Shown: positions 19,242 to 27,915 of the stretch, one piece after another
How the letters are laid out: each line of letters starts with the position of its first letter
How positions within the stretch are numbered: position 1 is the stretch's first letter
Source: Sulfurimonas sp.
Lineage (GTDB): Bacteria; Campylobacterota; Campylobacteria; Campylobacterales; Sulfurimonadaceae
Assembly (NCBI GenBank): GCA_021648285.1
Contig: JAKITC010000019.1
Coordinates: forward strand, 1 to 32,446
Length of the DNA: 32,446 bases
Direction: 5' to 3'
Position numbers and translations under genes: made by a program
Notes under the pieces: model-generated
The model's input: the letters and a program-made list of their open reading frames with translations, nothing else
What the model was told of the DNA's origin: nothing
Database searches by the model: none

Positions 19242-19271
19242 TCCCTCATATATTACTAATATGTTATTATA
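19242..19271 (-). promoter_or_regulatory. Promoter and RBS of the minus-strand hypothetical gene
   Basis: On the minus strand TATAAT (19266-19271) lies about 30 nt before the ATG, with GAGGGA at 19242-19247 as ribosome binding site. Between them is an imperfect palindrome (19247-19263, CATAT...ATATG) that might be an operator. The same 88-nt gap must also contain the yebC promoter, which I cannot place. Confidence 0.4.
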
Positions 19272-19324
19272 CATCTTTGATTTTAAATTGAGTGTAAATA
19301 ATATTAATAACTAAGGAAAAGTTT

Positions 19325-20035
19325 ATGGGTAGAGCCTTTGAGTATAGAAAAGCATCAAAATTGAAAAGATGGGGAGCAATGTCTAAATTGTTCCCAAAAC
19401 TTGGAAAAATTATTACAATGGCAGCGAAAGAGGGAAGTAGTGACCCTGACATGAATTCGAAGCTTCGTACAGCAATTATAAATGCGAAAGCTGAAAATAT
19501 GCCAAAAGATAATATTGAAGCAGCAATTAAAAGAGCGTCAGCAAAAGATACGGCTAGTATGCTGGAAGTAAATTTTGAAGGCAAAGTACCACACGGTGTG
19601 CAGCTATTTATAGAGTGTATGACTGATAACAACACAAGAACAGTTGCAAATGTGAAAAATATTCTGACTAAAAATGGTGGAGAAATGCTAACAAACGGCT
19701 CTTTAGAGTTTATGTTTGATAGAAAAGCATTAATAGAGTTTAATATGAAAGATGATATGAACTTAGAAGAGTTAGAATTAGAGTTAATAGATGCAGGCTT
19801 GGAAGAAATCGAAGAAGAAGAGGGAGTAGTGCTTCTTACGGCGGATTATGCAAGCTTCGGTGCATTGACTTTAGCTTTAGAAGAGATGGGTATTGAAATA
19901 ACAAAAGCTAACTTAGAGAGAATGCCAAATGCTCCGATATCAATTAGTGATGAATATCAGGTAGAAATAGGCAAAATTTTAGAAAAACTTGAGGATGATG
20001 AGGATGTTCAAAAGGTTTTTACAAACTTATCATAA
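19325..20035 (+). CDS. yebC: YebC/PmpR/TACO1 family protein
   Basis: Family of translation or transcription factors; TACO1-type members help ribosomes through difficult sequences such as polyproline. [21 protein letters not shown] is the near-invariant start, with the lysine-rich N-terminal domain and [26 protein letters not shown] following. The acidic middle (EEIEEEEG) and the terminal [18 protein letters not shown] are also characteristic. Length 236 aa is normal. AAGGAAAAG precedes the ATG. Confidence 0.96.
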   Translation: MGRAFEYRKASKLKRWGAMSKLFPKLGKIITMAAKEGSSDPDMNSKLRTAIINAKAENMPKDNIEAAIKRASAKDTASMLEVNFEGKVPHGVQLFIECMTDNNTRTVANVKNILTKNGGEMLTNGSLEFMFDRKALIEFNMKDDMNLEELELELIDAGLEEIEEEEGVVLLTADYASFGALTLALEEMGIEITKANLERMPNAPISISDEYQVEIGKILEKLEDDEDVQKVFTNLS

Positions 20036-20054
20036 TGATACTACTATTATTTAT

Positions 20055-20113
20055 ACTATAATGAGCAAAAGCCCATTATAGTGGCATGGACATAAATGTC
20101 CCTACAACCCACT
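20055..20113 (+). repeat. Cluster of inverted repeats between yebC and yigZ
   Basis: ACTATAATG (20055-20063) pairs perfectly with CATTATAGT (20074-20082). GGACAT (20088-20093) pairs with ATGTCC (20096-20101). AGTGG (20080-20084) can also pair with CCACT (20109-20113), which would compete with the first stem. No T tract follows. It may be a rho-independent-like end of yebC, an attenuator-like switch for yigZ or a palindromic repeat. Confidence 0.55.
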
Positions 20114-20152
20114 AAAGCTACAAAAAATAAGTTTTTGAGAGAAATATAATAA

Positions 20153-20734
20153 ATGAAATATATTGATAAAATTATAACTCAAACATATGAAGTGAAGCAA
20201 TCAAAATTTATTGCTTATTTTGTACCTTATTCACTTTATAAAACTACATTAAAAGAATTAAAACTTTCCCATCCAAAAGCTAGACATTTTGTTACAGCAT
20301 ATAGATATTTAAATGAATTTAATCAAATAGTTGAGTCATCTAGTGATGATGGAGAGCCTAAAGGAACTTCTGGTAAACCAAGTTTGATGGTACTTCAAGG
20401 GGTAGATATAATCAATAGTGCAGTGATAATCGTTAGATATTTTGGTGGAACAAAACTTGGTACGGGTGGACTTGTAAGAGCATATAGTGATGCTGTCAAC
20501 CTAGTTATAAATTTATCTAAGTTATTTGAGTATAAAGAAGAGGTGGTGAAAAAGATATCATTTTCTTATTCAAATATAAGAAAAATTGAGTACGAGTGTT
20601 TGACATGTGATGTTGAGATTATTCATAAAGAGTTTGACACAAAAACAGTTTACGAACTAAAAGCAAGTAAGTCAGATATGGATGAGTTTTTAAAAAAAGT
20701 AGATAGAATTTCTTATATCTATCTTCTTCCCTGA
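20153..20734 (+). CDS. yigZ: IMPACT family protein YigZ
   Basis: Member of the UPF0029/IMPACT family, related to eukaryotic regulators of translational stress signalling; biochemical role in bacteria is unsettled. The hallmark region is complete: SSSDDGEPKGTSGKPSL followed by IVRYFGGTKLGTGGLVRAYSDAV. The C-terminal ferredoxin-like domain (about 125-193) completes the two-domain structure. Length of 193 aa is normal. The last 16 nt overlap the convergent mshG-like gene, leaving no room for a separate terminator between them. Confidence 0.93.
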   Translation: MKYIDKIITQTYEVKQSKFIAYFVPYSLYKTTLKELKLSHPKARHFVTAYRYLNEFNQIVESSSDDGEPKGTSGKPSLMVLQGVDIINSAVIIVRYFGGTKLGTGGLVRAYSDAVNLVINLSKLFEYKEEVVKKISFSYSNIRKIEYECLTCDVEIIHKEFDTKTVYELKASKSDMDEFLKKVDRISYIYLLP

Positions 20735-21966
20735 ACAGCATTACCCATATCCCACATTGGTAAAAAAATACCAAGAGCAAGTAGAATAACCATAGCTGCA
20801 ATAATAAATAGCATGATCGGCTCTATAGCCTCATTAAGACCATCAATAATAGCATCAAATCTCATCTTATAATACTCTGCGACTTTGTTAACCATTGCAT
20901 CCAAGGTACCACTGTCTTCGCCGGCAGTAACCATCTGAATTATCATATTTTCAAATAGTTTTGTCTCTTCCAGGCCTTTGTTTAGAGATGAGCCTTTTTC
21001 AACGGCCATTCTTACTGATAATAATTTTTCTTTTAAAGGAAGATTATCTATCATAGAGACTGAAGTATCAAGGGCCTCGGCGATAGGGATACCGGCACGT
21101 AGAAGTTCAGAAAACACAAGGGTAAAGCGACTGAGTGTTGCAAATATAATAATATTTTTGATTAGGTATATTTTAAGCAGTGTCTTATGCCAACTATATC
21201 TAATATCTTTGTAATTGTTTATAAGGTATTTAAAAGTCATAAATGATGCAAATAAAACGGCCAATACGTATGGTCCGTAGTTGTTAAACAGGTGCTCAAG
21301 CATTAGTAGAATTTTGGTAGGTAATGGTAGTTCAGCATTCAAGCTTTCAAAGATAGTTTTAAATTGCGGAACAACATAAGATATTAAAATAGTAAAGGCG
21401 ACCGCCATTGCAATCATAACATTTCTTGGATATGCCATAGCTTTTTTAAATTTAATAAAGTTTGCACGAATCTCTTCGAGCATATTAGCAAGTGAATAGA
21501 GAGCTTCATCCAAGTTACCTGTTTTTTCACCAAGTTGAACCATAGCAATAGCTAAGCTTCCAAGTTCAAAACGAAAATTCTCCATGGACTTAGAGAGAGA
21601 ATGACCTGAATTGATGTCTTCTGCAAGTTTGCCAAAAACTAACTTTAGATTTTCATCTGTAGTTGCTTGTGCAATATCATTAAGCGAATCATATATAGAG
21701 ATACCGGCATTTGTCATAACAGCTAGCTGTCTAATTGAAGCAATAAGCATGTCAGGTTTTATTTTTCTTTTTTTTACATTTTTTAAAAGATCATTTTTAA
21801 ATCTTTTAAGTTGATTTTCAAGCGGTTCCTGAGCTTCAGCTATCTTAATCATAATTCCTTGATGTTTTAGCTTTGTGAGTTCACCGGCATGTTTCCTATC
21901 TTCAGCATATATGCCGACTTGCTCTTTTTTACCTTTTGTAAGTATAGTTGCGATAAAGTATTTCAT
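20719..21966 (-). CDS. mshG: MshG/CtsF-type inner-membrane platform protein
   Basis: Type II secretion F family (415 aa), the inner-membrane platform on which the MshE ATPase acts. Two T2SSF repeats are visible: the first about 70-195 (RQLAVMTNAGISIYDSL...AIAMVQLGEKTGNLDEAL), the second about 275-400 (SRFTLVFSELLRAGIPIAEAL...MVTAGEDSGTLDAMV). Membrane helices lie near 190-210, 235-255 and at the C-terminus (EPIMLFIIAAMVILLALGIFLPM). It overlaps mshE by one base. It corresponds by family and position to MshG of Vibrio and CtsF of C. jejuni. It is the last gene of the minus-strand cluster; no pilin genes follow. Confidence 0.9.
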   Translation of the reverse strand: MKYFIATILTKGKKEQVGIYAEDRKHAGELTKLKHQGIMIKIAEAQEPLENQLKRFKNDLLKNVKKRKIKPDMLIASIRQLAVMTNAGISIYDSLNDIAQATTDENLKLVFGKLAEDINSGHSLSKSMENFRFELGSLAIAMVQLGEKTGNLDEALYSLANMLEEIRANFIKFKKAMAYPRNVMIAMAVAFTILISYVVPQFKTIFESLNAELPLPTKILLMLEHLFNNYGPYVLAVLFASFMTFKYLINNYKDIRYSWHKTLLKIYLIKNIIIFATLSRFTLVFSELLRAGIPIAEALDTSVSMIDNLPLKEKLLSVRMAVEKGSSLNKGLEETKLFENMIIQMVTAGEDSGTLDAMVNKVAEYYKMRFDAIIDGLNEAIEPIMLFIIAAMVILLALGIFLPMWDMGNAVQGRR

Positions 21967-23699
21967 TATTTTGCTACCTTTAAAATCTCTTCCAGACTAG
22001 TGATACCTTCAAGCGCCTTATTTACACCATTTTCTAATATACCAATAAATCCATCTTTTATTGCTTGGTCATGTAAAGCTTCGTTGGATGCACCTTTTGC
22101 AATAAGAGATGATAATTTATCAGTGATAGTAAGAACTTCACAAATCATCTCTCTACCCATATATCCGGTTTCATTACACTCTTTACACCCTTTTCCAGTA
22201 TAAAACTTACTGTGTTGGGGCACATATTGATGTATCTCTTCTAAAGCTGAAGCTGTAATTTTCTCTTCTACTTTGCAGTAAGTACATATTTTTCTTATAA
22301 GTCTTTGGGCTTGTATTGCTACTAAAGCACCACTTATTAAATAGTGAGGTATTCCCATATCTACCATACGGGTGATTGCACTTATGGAATCATTCGTGTG
22401 TAGTGTTGAGATAACTAAGTGACCTGTTAATGCCGCTTTAATCGCAATTTCAAGTGTTTCTGCATCACGAATCTCACCAATCATAATTTTATCTGGATCT
22501 TGTCTTAGAATAGAGCGAAGTGCATCAGCAAAACTTAAACCAACTTTTGGATTAACTTGAACTTGCTGAATAAGATTCATTCTGTACTCTACAGGGTCTT
22601 CAACTGTAATAACCTTGTCCTCTACATTTCTTAACTCGTTTAGGGCGCCATACAGAGTTGTTGTTTTACCACTACCTGTTGGACCGGTAACAAGGATGAT
22701 ACCATAAGGTGCACCTAAACCTTTAAGAAGTTTCTGATAACTAATTGAATCCATACCGGCCTTTTCAAGTTTAACCAAGGCTTTTTGTTTGTCAAGTACC
22801 CTCATTACAATTGATTCACCATATAAAATAGGAAGTGTTGAAATACGGAAATCGTATTCTCTATCACCGACCAATGTAGAAAAACGACCATCTTGAGGTT
22901 TTCTCTTTTCTGCAATGTCAAGGTTTGCTAGCAGTTTTAATCTTGAAGCAAGTGGAGGATAGATATCTTTTTCAAAAATAAACACTTCTGTTAATTTTCC
23001 ATCAATACGACCACGAATAACACAATTTTTTTCTGTTGGTTCAACATGTACATCACTTGCGCGCCCTTTTATACAGGCATTTAATATGACATCTATTAAA
23101 AGTAATATAGAAGATGCTTCTTGTTGTTCCTCAAGGGAGCTTATAGAGTTTAACTCATCTCTAATCTTTTTTACTAGGCCTTTTACACTATCTTTTAATT
23201 CTACTTTAAATAGATATGAAGCAATTTGCTTTTTTGTAGCTACAGCTACTTTAATCAGTTTTCTTGAAAAAAGTCTCTGTACTGACTCCTGAGCTTCAAT
23301 ATCTAAGGGATCACAAAAGGCGATTGTAATACTCATTTGATCTTCTGATATTGGTAATACACTATATTTTTTAAGTTGTGTTAGAGATATTCTTTCTGTG
23401 AGTTTATAGTCCATATCTATAGAATCTAAATCTAAAAAAAGAAGATTTTGCTCTTCGGAAAGTTTAACTAGAACGTCTTTTTCTTCTATATAGTCATAAT
23501 TGTCAATGATAGAGAGGTCATATACACCATTTTGTATTTTATCAACAATAAACCGAATAAGCCTATCCATTGTCATAAAACCAGATAGAGTAATATCTCT
23601 TAAAATTAGGTTGGTATCTAAACCTTTTGCAATGAGCCTATCAACTTGACCCTTCATGATGGAGCCATTTGCTAGTAAATCTGACGTAATTCTATCCAT
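21966..23699 (-). CDS. mshE: MshE/CtsE-type assembly ATPase
   Basis: Hexameric ATPase that powers pilus or pseudopilus assembly (577 aa). An MshEN-like N-terminal region (1-165) precedes the core with Walker A GPTGSGKT at 339-346, Asp box VITVEDPVEYR at 363-373, Walker B IMIGEIRD at 405-412 and His box STLHTNDS at 431-438. A zinc-binding tetracysteine set is at C472, C475, C505 and C508. In the N-terminal region both c-di-GMP-type motifs (RITSDLLANGSI; NLILRDITLSGF) lack the conserved Leu-Gly pair, so ligand control may be lost or altered. A perfect AGGAGG lies just upstream of the ATG. Confidence 0.93.
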   Translation of the reverse strand: MDRITSDLLANGSIMKGQVDRLIAKGLDTNLILRDITLSGFMTMDRLIRFIVDKIQNGVYDLSIIDNYDYIEEKDVLVKLSEEQNLLFLDLDSIDMDYKLTERISLTQLKKYSVLPISEDQMSITIAFCDPLDIEAQESVQRLFSRKLIKVAVATKKQIASYLFKVELKDSVKGLVKKIRDELNSISSLEEQQEASSILLLIDVILNACIKGRASDVHVEPTEKNCVIRGRIDGKLTEVFIFEKDIYPPLASRLKLLANLDIAEKRKPQDGRFSTLVGDREYDFRISTLPILYGESIVMRVLDKQKALVKLEKAGMDSISYQKLLKGLGAPYGIILVTGPTGSGKTTTLYGALNELRNVEDKVITVEDPVEYRMNLIQQVQVNPKVGLSFADALRSILRQDPDKIMIGEIRDAETLEIAIKAALTGHLVISTLHTNDSISAITRMVDMGIPHYLISGALVAIQAQRLIRKICTYCKVEEKITASALEEIHQYVPQHSKFYTGKGCKECNETGYMGREMICEVLTITDKLSSLIAKGASNEALHDQAIKDGFIGILENGVNKALEGITSLEEILKVAK

Positions 23700-23708
23700 T
23701 AATGCCTC

Positions 23709-24251
23709 CTACCAGTAAACATGTCGTTTAACGACTATGGAGTTATAATACTCTTCAACTACCATTTTACTTAATTTAGTATCTTTTAAAAGAAATAACT
23801 TATATGTTAATTTACTGTCATCTTCATCTTCAAAAAGATAAAAAGTTCTAGATTTATGTTTACCTAGTTTAACATATAAATCAAAAACTTTTGATAAGAC
23901 ATAGTCGGTACTTGGTAATTTAAGTGAGGAAAGTTCATAATTATCAACCAGAGCATGGTAAAGAAGCTTTTTTTGCATTAAAATAATAGACAAGTATGCA
24001 GAGTTTGCGCGAGATTCTTTTGAATATTTTAGTGTTGCTATTGGTATAGTCAGGCGATCTATATAATCTGATTTTAGACAGGCAAAGGCATATAGTGATA
24101 TATATTCTTCATTTTGTCTATATTTTGGAAAATTTTTGAAACCAAGTTTACAAACTTTTTCATACTTTTTATTTTGGTAAAGGCTAAACATTTCTTGCTT
24201 AATATCAGCATATAAATTTATAGCTATAAAAAGTATTAATAATGTTTTCAT
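23709..24251 (-). CDS. Small exported helical protein of the msh/cts cluster
   Basis: Not recognised by family. The 180 aa protein begins with a probable signal peptide (MKTLLILFIAINLYA) and continues with helical pairs of TPR-like spacing (FSLYQNKKYEKVCKLGFKNF, YISLYAFACLK). Two cysteines at about 34 and 58 remain in the mature chain. It overlaps the upstream TPR gene by 4 nt and ends 9 nt before mshE. MSHA operons of Vibrio have only mshN between mshM and mshE, so this is an extra component, perhaps a periplasmic partner of the TPR protein. Confidence 0.75.
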   Translation of the reverse strand: MKTLLILFIAINLYADIKQEMFSLYQNKKYEKVCKLGFKNFPKYRQNEEYISLYAFACLKSDYIDRLTIPIATLKYSKESRANSAYLSIILMQKKLLYHALVDNYELSSLKLPSTDYVLSKVFDLYVKLGKHKSRTFYLFEDEDDSKLTYKLFLLKDTKLSKMVVEEYYNSIVVKRHVYW

Positions 24252-25072
24252 TTGAATTTCCCTGTTAAAATTTCATTCAGTAAGAGTTTGGCTTGAGAGG
24301 AGTGAGAATAGTTTATATACCTTTTAAGCGTTTTAATCGCCATGTCTTTCTTTTTAAGTTTAACAAGTGATTTAGCAAAAATAATCCAGCTTGCTTCAAT
24401 ATTATTGTTAATTTCATTTGTAATTAAAGCATAGTTATATGCATTTTCGTATTCTTTTAGTTGATAGTATTTTTTAGCAATAAATAAGCTAAGCGCTGGA
24501 TTATTGTTTACTTTAAATCTTGTAATAACATGCCCAATATCATCATTAGAATTTTTTCTTTTTATATTAATAATATTTTTTGTCTCTATTGGCAGTATAG
24601 GTTTTTCGACTACTTTTTTTTCTTCGCTTGCTTCGGAAATTATTGTCTTTTTTTTCTCAATAGAAATTTCTTTTTTAGTAACAGATTTTTGTATGTTAGT
24701 GTTGTCTTCATAATAGTTAAGAGTACTAGATTGTATCTTTCGTATAAAGTCAAGAGATGGAAAGAGTTTAAGTTTTTCTTCCTTAGTGATTATAACTTCT
24801 TCTTGTGGTTTGTCTATCGTAATCTCTTTTTTTATTATATTCGAGTGTTCTGCAGTTTCTTGCTTTTTTATCTTAGTATCTTGTGTTAGTGAAGATTCTT
24901 TATTTTTTAGTATATTAGTATTTGTGTCAACAGTAGAAACAGAGTTATAGTTAAATAAAAAAACTGCAAATATAGAGATGATTATTAAGATTATAAATAT
25001 CATAAAATACCGAATATATGATTTTAACTTATAATTTTTTTGTCTAATCTCTAAATCATTGATATTAAGCAT
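24248..25072 (-). CDS. TPR-containing membrane protein, MshN/CtsX position
   Basis: Bitopic inner-membrane protein (274 aa): cytoplasmic N-terminus of about 18 residues, one membrane helix at about 20-42 (IRYFMIFIILIIISIFAVFLF), a long Lys/Glu-rich periplasmic stretch, and C-terminal tetratricopeptide-like helices from about 185 (ALSLFIAKKYYQLKEYENAYNYA, ASWIIFAKSLVKLKKKDMAI). MshN of Vibrio has the same layout and the same place between mshM and mshE; CtsX of C. jejuni occupies the corresponding position. Sequence similarity itself is too weak to judge by eye. Overlaps both neighbours (8 and 4 nt). Confidence 0.75.
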   Translation of the reverse strand: MLNINDLEIRQKNYKLKSYIRYFMIFIILIIISIFAVFLFNYNSVSTVDTNTNILKNKESSLTQDTKIKKQETAEHSNIIKKEITIDKPQEEVIITKEEKLKLFPSLDFIRKIQSSTLNYYEDNTNIQKSVTKKEISIEKKKTIISEASEEKKVVEKPILPIETKNIINIKRKNSNDDIGHVITRFKVNNNPALSLFIAKKYYQLKEYENAYNYALITNEINNNIEASWIIFAKSLVKLKKKDMAIKTLKRYINYSHSSQAKLLLNEILTGKFK

Positions 25073-25880
25073 TTATTAGTCCTGTATGGATTGCCGACAT
25101 CTCTATAATCTTGTTTGAGACTTGGCTACCATTTATTTGATTAGGATTGTTTTGTTGATAGTGTAGATAAATATCAAATAGTGTATACATTAGTTTATTC
25201 GTATCTCTATAGTTTCCATCTGTTATTTTATGGATTAAGTTTATAGATTTTATTGAAAACATGTTAGCAGTATCTAGACAGTTTGCCTTCATTAGTTTCT
25301 TTTGAATATAAATCATTAATTCGGTAGTTGAAGCATTTTCAAGCTTAATGCTTTCCCAAATTCTAGTTTGAAAATGCTCTTTCGCAATTAAATCTTCTTT
25401 CTCGGTTTTGTGAAGGGCAATGATAAATTTAACTTTTCTTGTATCTGATAAAAGTCTTATTTTCTCCATCATAGATGATGAGTATAGCTGAGCTTCATCT
25501 AGTAAAATTAATGGTATTACAGGTCCGTTTAGCTCTTTATTGTTTACCACTTTCATAAATTGAGTGAAGTTAAGTTCACCACTATATTCCATTCCATACA
25601 AATCCTGAGCAAGTGTTTTGAAAAATTCACTCTCGTCTAATATTGGTGTACTATAGAGATGTGCAGCATGAGAAGATAGAAGACTGTCATGAAGTTTTGT
25701 AAGAAACATACTTTTACCCGTACCTGGTTTTCCGTAAAGAAGTATCATCTTCAAAGGTTTAGTTATAGAATCTTTTAGTGACTGATAAATATTAGATACT
25801 CTGTCGAGTTGTATGTAATCTTTAGTGTTTACTGTATCTAAAAAAACATCTCTAGAGCTCTCATAGATATTAAATTCCAT
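25065..25880 (-). CDS. mshM: MshM/ExeA-like AAA ATPase (CtsP position)
   Basis: AAA ATPase of the ExeA/GspA/MshM type, thought to help place the secretin or pilus machine through the cell wall. Walker A GKPGTGKS is at 50-57 and Walker B LILLDEAQ at 124-131; the arginine-finger region is around FQTRIWESI. The C-terminal helical lid includes ITDGNYRDTNKLMYTL. At 271 aa there is no periplasmic peptidoglycan-binding domain, unlike ExeA, consistent with MshM. It overlaps mshL by 11 nt. CtsP of C. jejuni is the likely counterpart. Confidence 0.87.
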   Translation of the reverse strand: MEFNIYESSRDVFLDTVNTKDYIQLDRVSNIYQSLKDSITKPLKMILLYGKPGTGKSMFLTKLHDSLLSSHAAHLYSTPILDESEFFKTLAQDLYGMEYSGELNFTQFMKVVNNKELNGPVIPLILLDEAQLYSSSMMEKIRLLSDTRKVKFIIALHKTEKEDLIAKEHFQTRIWESIKLENASTTELMIYIQKKLMKANCLDTANMFSIKSINLIHKITDGNYRDTNKLMYTLFDIYLHYQQNNPNQINGSQVSNKIIEMSAIHTGLINA

Positions 25881-27441
25881 TTTCCTCTTTCTTGTCAGTT
25901 ACTTTTCTTTTCATAACAACACTATCTGTAAGACTTTCATATCCTAAATCTGCTAATGAAAGGTCTGATTTACCTTTTCTAATGATATGCGGCTCAATAA
26001 CAATTACAAGCTCTGTAACACTTTTTAATTTACTCTCATGTTTGAAAAGCCATCCTAGAATAGGGATGTCACCTAAAAGAGGAACCTTGCTTTCATCTAC
26101 AGTGTCTGATGTAGTGATTAGACCACCTAAGATTATACGATTGCCATCTTTTACAGTTACAACTGATGAGAGTTGACGACGACTAAGATCTGGTGGCATT
26201 GTTCTATCAGTATTCGGTAAGGCCGCGAAAGACGCATTAACAGCCTCAGATAGTGAAGGGTTTATCTTAAGTGTAATTAAGTCTTCATCAGAGATTTCAG
26301 GAGTAATGTCAAGTAAAACACCAGCAAAAACTGACTGTACATTTTCACTTGTAGCCTGTGTACCGCTTGTAGCACCTGCTAAAGTTTCTGTAGTTATTAT
26401 TTTGTAGAAGTATTCCACCCCTGCAGTAATAAGAGCAGGTTGGTTGTTAAGAGTTAAAACCTTTGGATTAGAGATAGAACTTACATCACCTTGTGTTTTA
26501 AGGAATTTTATTACTTCGTTAAGTTGTCCATCAGCAGTAATATTTACAAGATTTGAATTAGAAGTTGTTCCATCCGCTGCATCTAGTACAGCTGTAGTTA
26601 TTAAGCCATTTGTAAACGTACCTACATTTTTTTGAATTACTTTATGAAAATTAAGGCCAATATTCTGAAGTGCATAGAGTTGATTCCAGTCAATACCGGT
26701 TGTTTTGCCTTTGTTCATTGTAACAGAGAGTAGTTTCACATCTATTAAAACCTGAAGCTGCACTTTGTCTTGAAGTTTTTTAAGATACTTTTCTAGTCTG
26801 TTCATCTGTTTTAGAGTTGCTGTTACTGTTATGATACCTGCATTCTTATTTATTATAGGAGCATCAGCCACATATATATCTTCTGGTCTATTTAAGATAC
26901 TTTTAAACTCCTCGTCTAACTCATGCCAAAATATAACTTCATCAATGCTCTCTATTTTCATACCAGATTTACCCGCACCACCACCACCGGCTGAACCTTT
27001 CGTAGTCGTAGTCTTAGTTGTTGATGCTTTGCCGGCACCTTCTGATGAGAGAGTTATGTCAGTGTTAGACTCGCCTTTTCTTTGAGACAAGATGTAATCA
27101 ATACTAAACATTCTTGTTGTAAGGTATGAAATTTTAAGAAGATTATCCTCTAGAGTATATGAGAGGTTGTTCTCTTTCAAAATAATATTAAAAACCTCAT
27201 TAATAGTTAGGTTATTAAGATTAGTTTTGTTTAGTTTAGTATCTAAAAATTCATCCGCTTTAGGATCGGTTACAATTATACTAAACTCACATTCATCACT
27301 AAGTTGCTCTACAAAGTCTATTATTTTAGTATTTTTTGTAGAACGGATACTAAATAGTTCATAAGAACAGTCAGCTAAAACACTGCTAGATAGTAGAAGT
27401 GCTAAAAGTGTTGTAGTTATTGTTGTTTTTATTAGTTTCAT
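25870..27441 (-). CDS. mshL: MSHA-type pilus secretin MshL (CtsD)
   Basis: Outer-membrane secretin ring of the pilus/transformation machine (523 aa). Signal peptide at 1-23 (ending SSVLA); a secretin/TonB short N-terminal domain at about 30-110; a Thr/Gly/Lys-rich linker at about 135-160 (ASTTKTTTTKGSAGGGG); an N1-like domain with ITVTATLKQMNRLEKYL; then the secretin core with SSISNPKVLTLNNQPALI and the signature VPLLGDIPILGWLFKHE. No lipobox is seen, so a pilotin-independent route or another helper is needed for outer-membrane insertion. Confidence 0.94.
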   Translation of the reverse strand: MKLIKTTITTTLLALLLSSSVLADCSYELFSIRSTKNTKIIDFVEQLSDECEFSIIVTDPKADEFLDTKLNKTNLNNLTINEVFNIILKENNLSYTLEDNLLKISYLTTRMFSIDYILSQRKGESNTDITLSSEGAGKASTTKTTTTKGSAGGGGAGKSGMKIESIDEVIFWHELDEEFKSILNRPEDIYVADAPIINKNAGIITVTATLKQMNRLEKYLKKLQDKVQLQVLIDVKLLSVTMNKGKTTGIDWNQLYALQNIGLNFHKVIQKNVGTFTNGLITTAVLDAADGTTSNSNLVNITADGQLNEVIKFLKTQGDVSSISNPKVLTLNNQPALITAGVEYFYKIITTETLAGATSGTQATSENVQSVFAGVLLDITPEISDEDLITLKINPSLSEAVNASFAALPNTDRTMPPDLSRRQLSSVVTVKDGNRIILGGLITTSDTVDESKVPLLGDIPILGWLFKHESKLKSVTELVIVIEPHIIRKGKSDLSLADLGYESLTDSVVMKRKVTDKKEENGI

Positions 27442-27450
27442 GAATCTGCC

Positions 27451-27915
27451 CTACTTATTTTTAAATTTTAAATTTGGATTTTTGATATTGGTTGATAAAA
27501 TCAATTTTTTATCACCTTTTTTTAGTATTACGAAAGTTTTAGTAACTTCAATGACGGTATATCCTTTGATTTTTGCATCTTTTTTGTACCAACTGCCATT
27601 AATCATGGCTGTTGAGTTTATTATTGTGCTTAAATCAAAAGCACTAGCTTTCACCTTGTTCGTAACAATAGAAGATTTTGAGGATGCTTTCTTTGTGCCA
27701 GCGGATGAGGTTGCTCTTCTTTTCCCTGATTTCATCCCTTTTTTCTCAGCTTTATTCTTTCTTAAAAATACAAATGGATCATTAATACCTCTGATTTTCA
27801 CACTTTTTCTTGCTGGCTTTATTGCTTCTATCTGCTCATCCACCCATGAAAGTTCAGTAGCGTAAATTGTACCGCTTAAAAAAAATGTAGTTGCTATTAT
27901 TAATATTGTCTTCAT
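27451..27915 (-). CDS. MshK-like pilus assembly protein (CtsR position)
   Basis: Small exported protein (154 aa) of the sort found just before the secretin in MSHA operons. Start chosen at ATG 27915, in a TAATG overlap with the previous stop, giving a good signal peptide (MKTILIIATTFFLSGTIYA). A TTG 18 nt upstream is possible but would spoil the signal. The mature part holds INDPFVFL, a very basic Ser/Lys/Ala region, and a C-terminal beta-rich segment (INGSWYKKDAKIKGYTVIEV...GDKKLIL) resembling PilP/MshK/GspC-type homology regions. C. jejuni CtsR lies at the same position. Family identity is an inference from context. Confidence 0.72.
   Translation of the reverse strand: MKTILIIATTFFLSGTIYATELSWVDEQIEAIKPARKSVKIRGINDPFVFLRKNKAEKKGMKSGKRRATSSAGTKKASSKSSIVTNKVKASAFDLSTIINSTAMINGSWYKKDAKIKGYTVIEVTKTFVILKKGDKKLILSTNIKNPNLKFKNK

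Noticed and set aside
24504..24889. Plus-strand frames rich in Phe and Ile opposite the TPR gene
   Set aside because: They are antisense to a Lys/Glu-rich coding region and have no ribosome binding site.
20719..27441. A general type II secretion system
   Set aside because: The cluster has MshM/ExeA-type ATPase and MSHA gene order, and lacks GspG/H/I/J/K pseudopilins and GspC/L/M in the T2SS arrangement.
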